37,545 nt of DNA from Acidobacteriaceae bacterium (GCA_003139095.1 PLHW01000061.1:1-37545); one strand, 5' to 3'. Numbered from the stretch's first letter, positions 7,446 to 16,146 are shown. Numbers and translations: made by a program. Notes: generated by a model not told the origin, from the letters alone.

Positions 7446-8213
7446 TCAGACGATGTAATACACGGACGGTCCCGTGCCTAATTCCGGTTTGCGCTGCACG
7501 GCAAACCGCGAGCGCAGCAACTGGCGTAGCTCGGAGTCTGGCTGCTCGAGATCGCCAAACACGATGGCCTTTTCCTCGCAACTCTCAGCGCACGCCGGCC
7601 CTTGCCCCTTGGCCAGCCGTTCTTCGCAGAAATTGCACTTCTCCACGACGCCTTTCGTGCGGGTAGGGAAATCCGGGTTCACGGTTGCGATGGCGGGCCG
7701 AGGATCTTGCCAGTTAAAGCTGCGCGAGCCATACGGGCAGGCTGCCATGCAATAGCGGCAGCCGATGCAGCGATGAAAGTCGATAGTGACCACACCGTCG
7801 TCGCGTCGCCAGGTTGCGTCGACCGGGCAAACGTCCTGGCAGGGAGGATCGTCGCAGTGATTGCACGCCAGCAACACGGGCAGGCTTCCGTAGAAGTCGC
7901 GCGTATAGTCGGTTTGCGCGGCGGGAAATACGTTTTGGAACGGCTCTTTCCAAATCCACTTGATCTCATGCGCGCGATCAGCGAACTGGGGCACGTTATG
8001 GGTGGAGTGGCACGCCTGGATACAGCGGTTGCAGCCGTCCTTGTGGCGGCATTTTCCAAGGTCGAACGCCATGCCCCAGCGGATGGGCTTTGCGGCCGAC
8101 GCTGAGGTTTGCGCGAACGACCACCCGCTCAGGGCGCGGACAGCTTTCCTTCCCGCCAAGGCCAGCAATCCCAGCCCCGAAAGCCGCAGAAAATCCTTCC
8201 GCGTGATTTTCAT
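7446..8213 (-). CDS. dsrO: DsrO, periplasmic ferredoxin subunit with multiple [4Fe-4S] clusters
   Basis: A 255-residue iron-sulfur protein with four cysteine clusters: CRHKDGCNRCIQAC, CNHCDDPPCQDVCP, CIGCRYCMAACP and CNFCEERLAKGQGPACAESC. The N-terminus KITRKDFLRLSGLGLLALAG resembles a Tat signal, but the second arginine of the twin-arginine pair is lysine (TRKDFL), a rare variant still used by some Tat substrates. The mature protein would lie on the periplasmic face and pass electrons between DsrJ and DsrP. AGGAG six bases before the ATG at 8213 fixes the start. The gene overlaps neither neighbour but is tightly spaced. Confidence 0.93.
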   Translation of the reverse strand: MKITRKDFLRLSGLGLLALAGRKAVRALSGWSFAQTSASAAKPIRWGMAFDLGKCRHKDGCNRCIQACHSTHNVPQFADRAHEIKWIWKEPFQNVFPAAQTDYTRDFYGSLPVLLACNHCDDPPCQDVCPVDATWRRDDGVVTIDFHRCIGCRYCMAACPYGSRSFNWQDPRPAIATVNPDFPTRTKGVVEKCNFCEERLAKGQGPACAESCEEKAIVFGDLEQPDSELRQLLRSRFAVQRKPELGTGPSVYYIV

Positions 8214-8223
8214 GGAACGCTCC

Positions 8224-8628
8224 TCATGAGTTACCCTCGGAAGCCACGTGAGAATCGTTGTGGCAATTCCAGCAGTTCGGATCGGAAACGCCGGCATAGT
8301 TATGGCAGCGTTCACAGAATTCCTTGCGGTCCGTGTGGCATTCGGTGAGGCAAGTGCGGGTGGGATCCTTGTCGTACGTCTTCCCGTTGAATGCGACAAA
8401 CTGCCTCTGCCCATCTCGCACCGCTTCATTTCTCCAGTGTTCCAGCAACTGCATGTGCGAGGTGCGCATGTAGCTCGCGGGCGCCACGCACTGCTTTTCC
8501 CGGGCAGGGAGCTTGATATGGAGAGCGGCCATGGCTGCTTCCCGGTTGAGAGCGCCGTGCCAGATGGGAGTGCTGACCAGTCCGACGAAAAGAGTCAGGC
8601 CCGCGACGATCAGTGGACGGTCACTCAT
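8224..8628 (-). CDS. dsrJ: DsrJ, triheme cytochrome c of the DsrMKJOP complex
   Basis: A 134-residue protein with an uncleaved-type N-terminal membrane anchor (residues 5-24) and three haem-binding sites in the C-terminal part: CLTECH, CERCH and CWNCH. The first is CX3CH rather than the usual CXXCH. The conserved segment QCVAPASYMRTSHM carries the cysteine known in other DsrJ proteins as an unusual axial haem ligand. DsrJ takes part in periplasmic electron transfer; its partner reaction is still debated. It overlaps the end of dsrK by eight bases (8621-8628), consistent with coupled translation. Confidence 0.92.
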   Translation of the reverse strand: MSDRPLIVAGLTLFVGLVSTPIWHGALNREAAMAALHIKLPAREKQCVAPASYMRTSHMQLLEHWRNEAVRDGQRQFVAFNGKTYDKDPTRTCLTECHTDRKEFCERCHNYAGVSDPNCWNCHNDSHVASEGNS

Positions 8629-10279
8629 GCGCTGCGTCCTCGTTTGTCAGTGGTTCGCCGCGCAGGTTTTTGTCGCGCAGATCTTCGCCACGCAGGTCAT
8701 CGCCACGTAAGTCTTCCCCACGCAAGTCGGTGATCCGTTCTTTTTCTCCGGTCATGACGAGCGCGTTTCCGAGCAGTTCATGCACGCCTGCCACTTCTAC
8801 ACCCGGAACCCAGTACTCCATCAGCGTGGGCAGGGTTGCCTTATCGATGGCGCAAATGCAAGCCAGCAGGTTCACGCCGTGTTTTTCCCGTACGTACTTG
8901 ACGGCGTTGGCGCGCGGGAAGCCGCCGCGCAGGCGCATCTCCAGGTTTTCATCCGTGCCTAGTCCGGCGCCGCTGCCGCAGCAGAAGGTTTGCTCGCGTA
9001 TCGTGTTCTCAGGCATCTCGTAGAACTTTCGGCACACGCTTTTCAAGATGTGGCGCGGCTCTTCCAGCAATCCCATGGCGCGCGAAGGATTACAGGAGTC
9101 GTGGTAGGTGACATTCCAATGGTCATTTCGACTGGGGTTGAGCCGCAGTTTGCCGTGATAGATCAGGTCAGCGGTAAATTCGCAAATGTGGACGGCGCGG
9201 GTGGAACGGGCATTTTCGAAACGGGTGCCCGTAATGGGCGAAACGGGCGGCTCCAAGAAATCGGCGGGTCCGTTCATCGTGCCCATGTACTGATGAAACA
9301 CACGCCACATGTGGCCGCACTCACCGCCCAGAATCCATTTGACGCGCAGCCGCTTTGCTTCTTCGTAGATTTTGGCGTTGAGACGCTTGGTCAATTCGTG
9401 CGAGGAAAAGAGACCGAAATTGCCGCCCTCCGAAGCGAACGTGCTGAGCGTGTAGTCGAGGCCGATTTCGTGAAACAACATCAAATAGCCGAGCAGCGTG
9501 TAGTAATGTGGCGTGCCAAAGTAGTCGGCCGAGGGCATGACGAAAAGAACCTCAGCGCCCTTGCGGTTGATGGGAACGTCAATCGGCAATCCGGTGATTT
9601 CCGATGCTTCGTCGCCGGCGAACTGAAGGCTATCTTGAAAGGCGTGCGGCTGAACGCCAAGATGGTTGCCGGTGCGAAAACAGTTGGCCGCCGGTTCCAT
9701 GACCCAGTTGATGTTGCAGCCGATCAGGTCGAGCAGTTCGCGGCCCATCATCGTGATCTCGGCGGTGTCGATCCCATACGGACAAAACACAGAGCAACGG
9801 CGGCATTCGGTACATTGATAAAAGTAGTAGAACCATTCCTTGATGACATCTTCAGTCAGTTCGCGGGCCCCCGCGAGCGAGCCAAGTACACGGCCGGTGA
9901 GAGTGAAGTAACGGCGATAAACAGAGCGCATCAGCTCCGCGCGGAGCACCGGCATGTTCTTGGGATCGCCGGAGCCGATATAGAAATGACACTTGTCGGC
10001 GCAGGCGCCGCAGCGCACGCAGATTTCCATGAAGAGACGAAATGAGCGGTACTTCTGCAAGCGCTCCTTCATGCCATCGAGAATGGTTTGTTTCCAGTTG
10101 GGTGGAAGTTTCCAGTCTGCGTCGAAAGGCTGCCACGGGCGCGGGTTCGGGAGGCCAAGATATGTGAGGTTCTTGGGCGCCGCGGCATAGCACATCGTCC
10201 CTTTGCGAAACTCGACCTTGGCGTCGCGCCAATCGCCTTCCGGGTTGTGCGGTTCAATCGACAGTAATTGTTGCGGCAT
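8621..10279 (-). CDS. dsrK: DsrK, catalytic heterodisulfide reductase-like iron-sulfur subunit
   Basis: A 552-residue HdrD-like protein on the cytoplasmic face that is thought to reduce the DsrC trisulfide. Two ferredoxin clusters are bound by C87, C90, C93, C97 and by C156, C159, C162, C166. The catalytic cluster region has the CCG-type motifs HDSCNPSRAMG and FCCGSGAGLG followed by CICAIDK. The extreme C-terminus, residues 518-542, is unusual: five pentapeptide-like units of DLRGE type before a short acidic end, encoded by a 15-base tandem repeat. The start at 10279 overlaps the end of dsrM by 26 bases. Confidence 0.94.
   Translation of the reverse strand: MPQQLLSIEPHNPEGDWRDAKVEFRKGTMCYAAAPKNLTYLGLPNPRPWQPFDADWKLPPNWKQTILDGMKERLQKYRSFRLFMEICVRCGACADKCHFYIGSGDPKNMPVLRAELMRSVYRRYFTLTGRVLGSLAGARELTEDVIKEWFYYFYQCTECRRCSVFCPYGIDTAEITMMGRELLDLIGCNINWVMEPAANCFRTGNHLGVQPHAFQDSLQFAGDEASEITGLPIDVPINRKGAEVLFVMPSADYFGTPHYYTLLGYLMLFHEIGLDYTLSTFASEGGNFGLFSSHELTKRLNAKIYEEAKRLRVKWILGGECGHMWRVFHQYMGTMNGPADFLEPPVSPITGTRFENARSTRAVHICEFTADLIYHGKLRLNPSRNDHWNVTYHDSCNPSRAMGLLEEPRHILKSVCRKFYEMPENTIREQTFCCGSGAGLGTDENLEMRLRGGFPRANAVKYVREKHGVNLLACICAIDKATLPTLMEYWVPGVEVAGVHELLGNALVMTGEKERITDLRGEDLRGDDLRGEDLRDKNLRGEPLTNEDAAHE
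8655..8729. repeat. Five tandem 15-base units in the 3' end of dsrK
   Basis: The units run 8655-8669, 8670-8684, 8685-8699, 8700-8714 and 8715-8729. On the plus strand each resembles TCGCCACGCAGGTCA with a few substitutions. They keep the dsrK reading frame and encode five (D/N)LR(G/D)x pentapeptides. The second unit is the most diverged. The pattern looks like slipped-strand expansion followed by some drift. Confidence 0.85.
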
Positions 10280-11267
10280 CTTGACTCTCGATTGGAAGTT
10301 TCGCGGCTATTAATTTGTCTCGGAACTCGTGCTCCCACTCCGCATAGGAGTGAGTCTTGACCGGATAATTCCACGGGTTGATGTGGCGCTGGCGGCGATT
10401 GTTATTAGCCAGATTGCGGGTGGGACTGAGAAAAACTCCGCCCATGTGCATGAGCTTGCTGAACGGAAAATATGCAGCCAGGGCGCTGACCAGGAACAAG
10501 TGAACCAGAAAAATCGGGGCCAGAGCGCGTGGGGCAATGGGATGGAAGACAGCCAATCCGAGCGCGAACTGCTTGATGGCGACCACGTCCACCCGGAACG
10601 TAAAACGCATCAGCAGGCCGGAAGCCGCGCTTCCCAGCAGAAGGAACAAGCCCAAGTAGTCAATGGGCAGAGAAATGTAGCGGACCTGCGGGTTACGAAC
10701 TCGCCGCGCGGTTAAGTACACGAGCGCGCTCAAGATAACCACATCGGACAGGTAGAGCGCGGGAGTTGCAACATCAAAGAAGCCGTCAACCCTCTCCATC
10801 CCGCTTAGCCAATTCGGAACCGGCTGAAGAAAGAGGCGCAGATGGCGGAGCAGAATCACCAGCAGGGACCAGTGAAACGCCAGAGCTCCCAGCCATAAAT
10901 ATCGGTCTTCTCCGAGCACAAGCCGCCGATCATCTAATCGAGCGCGGTTGTTGCGGAAGAGCGAGCGGAACAGAAGAACCTCCAATGCCATGCGGCGGAA
11001 TGCGCCCCAACCGGTGCTGGGGTTGTCGAGGGATGCAGGCTTGATCCAGGGCAGGGACCTCTGCTGACCGCACGTGGTGGGAATGCGGAACGGCACCGGG
11101 ACACATGCCCAGCGGGCCACACGGTAACAGAACCCGACGAGAAAAACTGCGAAGGCCGCATAGGGAACAAACACGGCAAGCAAAATAAGGCCGGCATGCG
11201 CGTGTCCGGCCATGGCGACGAATGCAATGATGGCGAGAACGGCCAGCAGCGGAGTAAGGGCCTTCAT
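10254..11267 (-). CDS. dsrM: DsrM, membrane cytochrome b subunit of DsrMKJOP
   Basis: A 337-residue NarI-like protein with several membrane helices and histidines suited to haem b ligation, for example in LGALAFHWSLLVILLRHLRL and in the VHLFLVSALAAYFPFSKLMHM segment. It would pass quinol electrons to DsrK on the cytoplasmic side. The ATG at 11267 has GAGG about eight bases upstream and overlaps the end of the dsrT gene as a four-base ATGA-type junction (11264-11267). In-frame codons upstream to 11354 lie inside dsrT and are unlikely to be used. The soluble C-terminal tail contains KLMHMGGVFLSPTRNLANN, typical of DsrM. Confidence 0.93.
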   Translation of the reverse strand: MKALTPLLAVLAIIAFVAMAGHAHAGLILLAVFVPYAAFAVFLVGFCYRVARWACVPVPFRIPTTCGQQRSLPWIKPASLDNPSTGWGAFRRMALEVLLFRSLFRNNRARLDDRRLVLGEDRYLWLGALAFHWSLLVILLRHLRLFLQPVPNWLSGMERVDGFFDVATPALYLSDVVILSALVYLTARRVRNPQVRYISLPIDYLGLFLLLGSAASGLLMRFTFRVDVVAIKQFALGLAVFHPIAPRALAPIFLVHLFLVSALAAYFPFSKLMHMGGVFLSPTRNLANNNRRQRHINPWNYPVKTHSYAEWEHEFRDKLIAAKLPIESQDAATITVD

Positions 11268-11737
11268 GCGGGTCGCCTCGCGCAGATGCGTTGTTGCACC
11301 TGATTCGCGCGCCGAACTTCGTTCGCCCGGATTCGTGCCAGTTGTTCGCGGCATTGTGCGTACTTGTCAACCGCCATGCGCGCGAGCTGGCCGATCCTCG
11401 CGTCGTCGATCCTGACACCAAGGACTGCCGAGTTTTGTTCCGGCCCGAGTTCACGGAGAAGGGGTTTCAGCAAAGATATGAATCGCACGGCATTGTCGGG
11501 AGAGAAACCTTGGACTACCTGGAGCCGGATGATTGGGTCGAGGGCAGAGTCAATTGCGGTTGCATCCATCTCGCCTGACAACTCACGCAGGAGTCGTGAC
11601 AGGCTTTGACGTAGCAGAGCGCCCACTGGATTGCGAAACGGGTCTTTTTCCTGGCTCAGAAGAGCCGCCGCGTGACGTGGATAAGATTCCGCCGTCCGCG
11701 CAATCCAAAGCTCCAAAATGGTCTCGGCAGCGTTCAT
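11264..11737 (-). CDS. dsrT: DsrT-position protein with an RsbRD N-terminal-type domain
   Basis: A 157-residue soluble, mostly helical protein. The stretch DPFRNPVGALLRQSLSRLL, followed by LDPIIRLQVVQGFSPDNAVRFI, matches the RsbRD_N domain pattern (family knowledge), seen in stress-signalling proteins and in small proteins encoded just before dsrM in sulfate reducers and green sulfur bacteria, where the gene is called dsrT. Its biochemical role is unknown; a sensory or assembly role is possible. The ATG at 11737 lies five bases after the dsrC stop with a poor ribosome binding site, so it may depend on coupling to dsrC. Confidence 0.75.
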   Translation of the reverse strand: MNAAETILELWIARTAESYPRHAAALLSQEKDPFRNPVGALLRQSLSRLLRELSGEMDATAIDSALDPIIRLQVVQGFSPDNAVRFISLLKPLLRELGPEQNSAVLGVRIDDARIGQLARMAVDKYAQCREQLARIRANEVRRANQVQQRICARRPA

Positions 11738-11742
11738 AAAAT

Positions 11743-12060
11743 CTACACGCAGCCCGCGGGTTTCGGCAGTCCCGCCAGTTTGCACGCGCCCTTCGCCGGT
11801 CCGGATGGAAAGAGGTTGTAGATCTCGCTCAGTTTGTGACCGGTCTCCTTGCAAAGTTTCCGGATCATGGGAGCCATCCCAAACTCGAGGTAATAATTGC
11901 GGATGTAGTCAATGACCTTCCAGTGCTCCTCGGTCAGATTGGTAATCGCTTCCGTACCGGCAAAGTCCGTGGCTACTTCGTGATTCCATCGCTCCGGTTC
12001 CTGCAGGAAGCCGTCTTCGTCCACTTCGTAACTTTTTCCATTGATCTCAAATACAGGCAC
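11743..12060 (-). CDS. dsrC: DsrC, sulfur-carrier protein
   Basis: A 105-residue protein that carries the sulfur atom produced by DsrAB as a trisulfide between two C-terminal cysteines. Both are present: Cys93 and Cys104, spaced CX10C in the flexible C-terminal arm ending GCV. This marks a true DsrC rather than a TusE/RspA relative. Other family signatures are EDGFLQEPERWN, LTEEHWKVIDYIRNYYLEFG and RKLCKETGHKLSEIYNLFPSGPAKGACKLAG. The start is a GTG at 12060 with GAGGG upstream. It lies between dsrL and dsrT in the operon rather than as a lone gene. Confidence 0.96.
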   Translation of the reverse strand: MPVFEINGKSYEVDEDGFLQEPERWNHEVATDFAGTEAITNLTEEHWKVIDYIRNYYLEFGMAPMIRKLCKETGHKLSEIYNLFPSGPAKGACKLAGLPKPAGCV

Positions 12061-12079
12061 AGTTCACCCTCGGTGTTCG

Positions 12080-13726
12080 TTAGTTCATCTCGATGTACCC
12101 GCTCGGGCACGCTTCCGCGCACTTTTTGCACCCGTTGCAGATTTCCAGCTTGATCATGCAGTGTTCGCCTTTCGGCAACCTCACAAAGCAGTTGTTGCTG
12201 CAATACATCCAGCAGGTTTCGCAGTCCATGCACATGCCGCAGGACATGCACCGCTGGGCTTCTTCCATCACTTCGTCTTCGGTTAAGCCGCAGTCGACTT
12301 CGGCGCCAAGTTCCCGCCCGGCGACAGAAGTTCGTTGGGCATCGTGTCGCGGCGCCGCCGGATACCAGTCCAGCTTCAGCTTTTCGATTGGGATGACAGC
12401 AAGCGCCGGTGGCTTCTCCAACGCGCGCCCTTGAAAACGCGCCTCGATGGCCTCGGCTGCAATACGACCCTGGGAAATCGCGCCCGTGGCGATACCAAGT
12501 CCCGCACTGTCGCCGCCGGCGAAAATTCCGTCAGTGGTAGTTCGACCCCAGTCGTCAATCTTCATCCAGCCATTGCCGTTAGCCAGAGTCTCCAAGCCCC
12601 GGAAATCCGGTTGTTGGCGGACGGCAACGATGACGCTGCTTGCCTCCAGGTCAAACTCGCTTCCAGCGATGGGCACTGCGTGTGAAGTGTCATCCGCCGT
12701 CGGTTGCGGTCGTACGCGGATAAATCGCACTCCGGCGGCGTGTCCGTTCTGGCGCAGTATCTGTAGCGGGACGGCGGGATACTCGATGCGCACGCCCTCT
12801 TCGCGCGCGCGTTCGATCTCGGACCTCGGGGCGGTCAGTTCCAGGCCCACCAGGCTGACGTCTGCGCCCAGACGCTTGCTGAGGCGGGCCGCATCGCACG
12901 CCGTGCCGCCCGCGCCCACCACCACTACCTTGTCGCCCAGATCGGGCTTTTGACCTGCGAGCACGTTTTTCAGGAAGCCAATTCCGCTGAGTACGTTGGG
13001 AGCATCGTCGCCCGGTAACTCCAGCTCGATTCCCTTGTGCGCGCCGATGCCGGTGAATACGGCGGCAAAGTCCCGTCGGAGTTGCTGCAGGGAAATGCCT
13101 TTTCCCACCGCGCAGTTACACTTCAGTTCGACTCCGAGATCGAGAATGCGGCCGATTTCCGCATTGAGAACTTCACGCGGCAAGCGGAATTCCGGGATGC
13201 CGTAGCGCAGCATGCCCCCGGGCTGGTGCAAGGCTTCGAAAACCGTGACCGCATATCCTCGCCGAATCAATTGATAGGCGCAGGACAAGCCCGCCGGGCC
13301 GGCGCCAATAATGGCGACTTTTTCTACGCGAGGCCGAACCGCGAACCGTGGGAGCCTGAGCTTATGGGCGATACCAAAATCTCCTATCATGCGCTCAATC
13401 GCGTTGAAGGCCACTGGGCCATCCTTGGCGCCACGGTTGCACGCCGACTCGCAAGGGTGCGGGCAAATGCGGCCTGTGACCGCGGGGAACGGATTGCGTT
13501 CGACGATCCGGTTCCAGACCCGTTCGAATGCTTGCTCGCGAGTGAAGCCGTAGTCTTTCGCTTTCGCGATGCTTACCATCAACTCGCGGATTTCGCTGCC
13601 GTTGGGACAAGCCGAGGCGCAGGGCGGCGCCTTCGGGACAAAACGAGGACGCAACGGGCTGATCTCGCTTGCGCCCGCCACCACGCTTCGAATGACCGGT
13701 TTCCTGACTTCCTTGAACAGCCCCAT
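12080..13726 (-). CDS. dsrL: DsrL, NAD(P)H:acceptor oxidoreductase linked to DsrAB
   Basis: A 548-residue flavoprotein of the GltD-like family. The N-terminal Fe-S domain has CASACPNG and CPHPCESACNRG; an FAD-binding motif VAIIGAGPAGLSCAY is followed by an NAD(P)H-binding motif VVVVGAGGTACDAARL and the GGDSAG segment. The C-terminal ferredoxin region contains CMSCGMCMDCETCWMYC and CNGCKKCAEACP. DsrL links DsrAB to the NAD(P)H pool; in oxidisers it accepts electrons from sulfide or persulfide oxidation, and related forms occur in reducers. The start at 13726 has GAGGAAG seven bases upstream. Its placement between dsrB and dsrC shows it belongs to this operon; direction of flow cannot be read from sequence alone. 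Confidence 0.93.
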   Translation of the reverse strand: MGLFKEVRKPVIRSVVAGASEISPLRPRFVPKAPPCASACPNGSEIRELMVSIAKAKDYGFTREQAFERVWNRIVERNPFPAVTGRICPHPCESACNRGAKDGPVAFNAIERMIGDFGIAHKLRLPRFAVRPRVEKVAIIGAGPAGLSCAYQLIRRGYAVTVFEALHQPGGMLRYGIPEFRLPREVLNAEIGRILDLGVELKCNCAVGKGISLQQLRRDFAAVFTGIGAHKGIELELPGDDAPNVLSGIGFLKNVLAGQKPDLGDKVVVVGAGGTACDAARLSKRLGADVSLVGLELTAPRSEIERAREEGVRIEYPAVPLQILRQNGHAAGVRFIRVRPQPTADDTSHAVPIAGSEFDLEASSVIVAVRQQPDFRGLETLANGNGWMKIDDWGRTTTDGIFAGGDSAGLGIATGAISQGRIAAEAIEARFQGRALEKPPALAVIPIEKLKLDWYPAAPRHDAQRTSVAGRELGAEVDCGLTEDEVMEEAQRCMSCGMCMDCETCWMYCSNNCFVRLPKGEHCMIKLEICNGCKKCAEACPSGYIEMN

Positions 13727-13766
13727 CAGCCAGCTTCCTCACAGGGGGAGGATTGGAGAAGGTGCT

Positions 13767-14846
13767 TCAGTACCGAACGTGCGCCGACCGTGCATACGTC
13801 AGCGCTGCGTGCTTAAAGTCGTCAATGTGATAACGCGTGAACTCAAATCCGGTGAGCTGGAAAAAGCGCGGCCAGCCGATGCGTTCAATCCACTCACCCA
13901 CCCGCTCATATTTGCGGGCGTGTTGCGCATAGACCTCCACGATCTTCACTACGGCCTCAACCACCTCGGGCCAGCGCGGCGGATGATTGGGCAGGAACGG
14001 AATCGCAAGCTTGGAGAACTTGGGCGCACTCCGCGCATTGCTCACCTTACCGCCCACCCAGATCGACAAGCCGTCGTTATCGGCATCGTTCATGGGCATG
14101 GCGGAGCATACGGTGTAGCAATTGCCGCAGTACATACACTGTTGTTCGACCACTGCAACGGAATTTTTGCCGTCCACCGTCGCCGGACGAATCGCTCCCG
14201 TCGGGCATGCTGCGATCAGAGTTGGTACCTCGCATACCTTGGTTAGGGTGGGCTGAATCTTTGGTGGGAGACGATGAACACCGAGGATGGCAATGTCAGA
14301 ACAATGTACCGCGCCGCACATGTTCAGACAACAAGCCACGGCAATGCGCAACTTCGCCGGCAGATCCTCGTGCGTGAAGCGATCGTAGACGGCATCCATC
14401 ACGCATTTGACCAAGCCCGAAGCGTCGGTTGCCGAGGAGTGGCAGTGGATCCATCCCTGGGTGTGCACGATGTTGCTGATCGCGTTGTTCGTGCCGCCAA
14501 CCGGATATCCGAGAGCGATAAGTTCCCGTTTCAGCGGCTCGATCCGCGCCGGATCGTCGAGCAGAAATTCCAGGTTATTGCGGCTGGTGAAACGCAAATA
14601 GCCCCCGGAATACTTGTCCGCCAAGCCGGCAAAGATGCGTAACGTCTGAATGCTGAGCAACCGCGGCGTGCCCGCGCGCACTGTATAAATCCGGTCGCCC
14701 GATTCTGCAATATGACAATAGACTCCGGGCGCCAGATTCTCGTGATATCTCCACTGGCCGTAGTTCTTCTTGATCAGTGGATGCAGATACTTCTCGTAAT
14801 GCGGCGGTCCGATGTCGGTGAGGCGAGGTTCAGCGGAGGCGGTCAT
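13767..14846 (-). CDS. dsrB: Dissimilatory sulfite reductase beta subunit
   Basis: A 359-residue subunit that, with DsrA, forms the alpha2-beta2 enzyme reducing sulfite at a siroheme-[4Fe-4S] centre. Visible are the sulfite reductase half-domain [14 protein letters not shown], the cysteine-rich region [16 protein letters not shown] and an inserted ferredoxin domain with CPTGAI and [15 protein letters not shown]. Length is close to the usual 360-385. The ATG at 14846 overlaps the dsrA stop as ATGA, so the subunits are translationally coupled. It is followed after 40 bases by dsrL. Confidence 0.96.
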   Translation of the reverse strand: MTASAEPRLTDIGPPHYEKYLHPLIKKNYGQWRYHENLAPGVYCHIAESGDRIYTVRAGTPRLLSIQTLRIFAGLADKYSGGYLRFTSRNNLEFLLDDPARIEPLKRELIALGYPVGGTNNAISNIVHTQGWIHCHSSATDASGLVKCVMDAVYDRFTHEDLPAKLRIAVACCLNMCGAVHCSDIAILGVHRLPPKIQPTLTKVCEVPTLIAACPTGAIRPATVDGKNSVAVVEQQCMYCGNCYTVCSAMPMNDADNDGLSIWVGGKVSNARSAPKFSKLAIPFLPNHPPRWPEVVEAVVKIVEVYAQHARKYERVGEWIERIGWPRFFQLTGFEFTRYHIDDFKHAALTYARSAHVRY

Positions 14847-16033
14847 TTCTCACCGTCCTTGCGCGCCTGATAGAAGATGTAGGGATTATCGCGGGGCGCG
14901 GAGATCATTTCTGGGACTGGCTCAAGCCCGATGCCGTCCAGGAATGCGGGCAAGCCAACCCGCTGGATCAGTTCGCCGATCCGTTCGCGGTTGTTGCCGT
15001 ATTCGTCCCAGAAATCCCAGATGCGGCGAAGCAATTCTTTCACCGTATCCAGCAGTTCATCCGCGGCGACAAAAGGAATCAGGACAGAAGAGAGCAGCGC
15101 ACCTTGCATGATGGGCGCCTTGCCCCCAATCATGATGACCGCTCCACGTTCCTTGCCCGGACGGAGGGCTTGGGGCATCACGTTGATACAGTGCATACAG
15201 CGAACGCATTCGTGGTTTTCAATGCTGAGCTTGTGACCGTCCCACGCCATGCACTTCGTGGGACAGAGGTCGCAAACGTCTTTCTGGATGTTGAGGCCAG
15301 AGGACACATACGTTTTCACGGCACTCTCGTCCACCTGAATTTCGTCTTTCCACGTGCCAATAATCGAAAGATCGGCGCGGGCGATGGCGGCCACGCAATC
15401 ATTTGGACAGGCGGCGCACTTGAGTTTGAACTTGTAAGGGAAGGGCGGACGATGCATCTCGTCCTGGTAGGCCATGGTCAGGTCGTAGCACAACTTCATC
15501 GCGTCATAACAGGCCCATTCACAGCGCGCCATGCCGACGCAGCAGGAGGGCGTTCGAAACGACGATCCAGAGCCTCCAAGATCGAAACCAGCCTGCGCTA
15601 ATTCCTGAAATGTCGGCTCCAGTTCAGCGGTGCGAGTGCCGAGCAGAATCAGGTCGCCCGTCGACCCGTGCATATTGGTAAGCCCAGAGCCGTGACGTTC
15701 CCAGATATCGCAGATGGTGCGCAGTGCATCACTCGTATAGAACCAGCCAGCGGGTTGATTGACGCGTATGGTGTGAAAGTGGGCGACGTTGGGGAATTGC
15801 TCCCCGGCATCGCTGTAGCGCCCGATGACTCCACCGCCGTAGCCGAGCACGCCGACCAGACCCCCGTGTTTCCAATGCCCCTTTTTTTCCTGGTAGGAAA
15901 GCTCCAGTTGACGAAGGAGATCCTGGGCGCTGGCGCTGGTCTGCGCCGCCAATTTGACTTCCTTGACGAAACTGGGCCAAGGGCCATTTTCCAGTTCGTC
16001 GAGCAGTTCAGTCTTGGGATTGTCGTCGGGCAT
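14843..16033 (-). CDS. dsrA: Dissimilatory sulfite reductase alpha subunit
   Basis: A 396-residue subunit, slightly shorter than the roughly 410-440 of well-studied DsrA. Siroheme and [4Fe-4S] ligation is shown by [17 protein letters not shown] followed by CAACPNDC, and the ferredoxin domain by [12 protein letters not shown] and [15 protein letters not shown]. The N-terminal part contains the typical [10 protein letters not shown] and [25 protein letters not shown] eight bases before the ATG at 16033 is a strong ribosome binding site. It is the first gene of the operon. A phylogenetic placement (oxidative or reductive type) needs a tree, but co-occurrence with dsrD and dsrN points to the reductive bacterial type (inference). 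Confidence 0.96.
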   Translation of the reverse strand: MPDDNPKTELLDELENGPWPSFVKEVKLAAQTSASAQDLLRQLELSYQEKKGHWKHGGLVGVLGYGGGVIGRYSDAGEQFPNVAHFHTIRVNQPAGWFYTSDALRTICDIWERHGSGLTNMHGSTGDLILLGTRTAELEPTFQELAQAGFDLGGSGSSFRTPSCCVGMARCEWACYDAMKLCYDLTMAYQDEMHRPPFPYKFKLKCAACPNDCVAAIARADLSIIGTWKDEIQVDESAVKTYVSSGLNIQKDVCDLCPTKCMAWDGHKLSIENHECVRCMHCINVMPQALRPGKERGAVIMIGGKAPIMQGALLSSVLIPFVAADELLDTVKELLRRIWDFWDEYGNNRERIGELIQRVGLPAFLDGIGLEPVPEMISAPRDNPYIFYQARKDGEK

Positions 16034-16100
16034 CAGGCTTTTCTCCTGCTACGCCCTGCTGGATCGCATAAAGTGTACGCCCCAATACTCCACATACACG

Positions 16101-16106
16101 ATTAGA
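16101..16106 (-). promoter_or_regulatory. Possible -10 element of the dsr operon promoter
   Basis: On the minus strand TCTAAT matches TATAAT at five of six positions. It lies 24 bases downstream of the TGTGA-N6-TCACA operator and about 67 bases before the dsrA start codon. No good -35 hexamer is seen at the expected distance; the operator occupies that place, as in class II activated promoters. Confidence 0.4.
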
Positions 16107-16130
16107 TTACTAGACATGTTTCAGTCTCGA

Positions 16131-16146
16131 TGTGACACCGATCACA
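16131..16146. promoter_or_regulatory. CRP/FNR-family operator between dsrA and the siroheme gene
   Basis: TGTGACACCGATCACA is a perfect TGTGA-N6-TCACA palindrome in the 202-base divergent intergenic region. It is about 98 bases upstream of the dsrA start and 90 bases upstream of the siroheme gene start, so one site could activate both directions. A CATAAG hexamer at 16170-16175 is a weak candidate -10 for the plus strand. HcpR, a CRP/FNR-family regulator of sulfate reducers, uses a related motif (family knowledge); which protein binds here is unknown. Confidence 0.7.

Noticed and set aside
8655-8729. CRISPR-like or regulatory direct repeat
   Set aside because: Units are 15 bases without spacers, keep the dsrK frame and encode a peptide repeat, so it is a coding tandem repeat.
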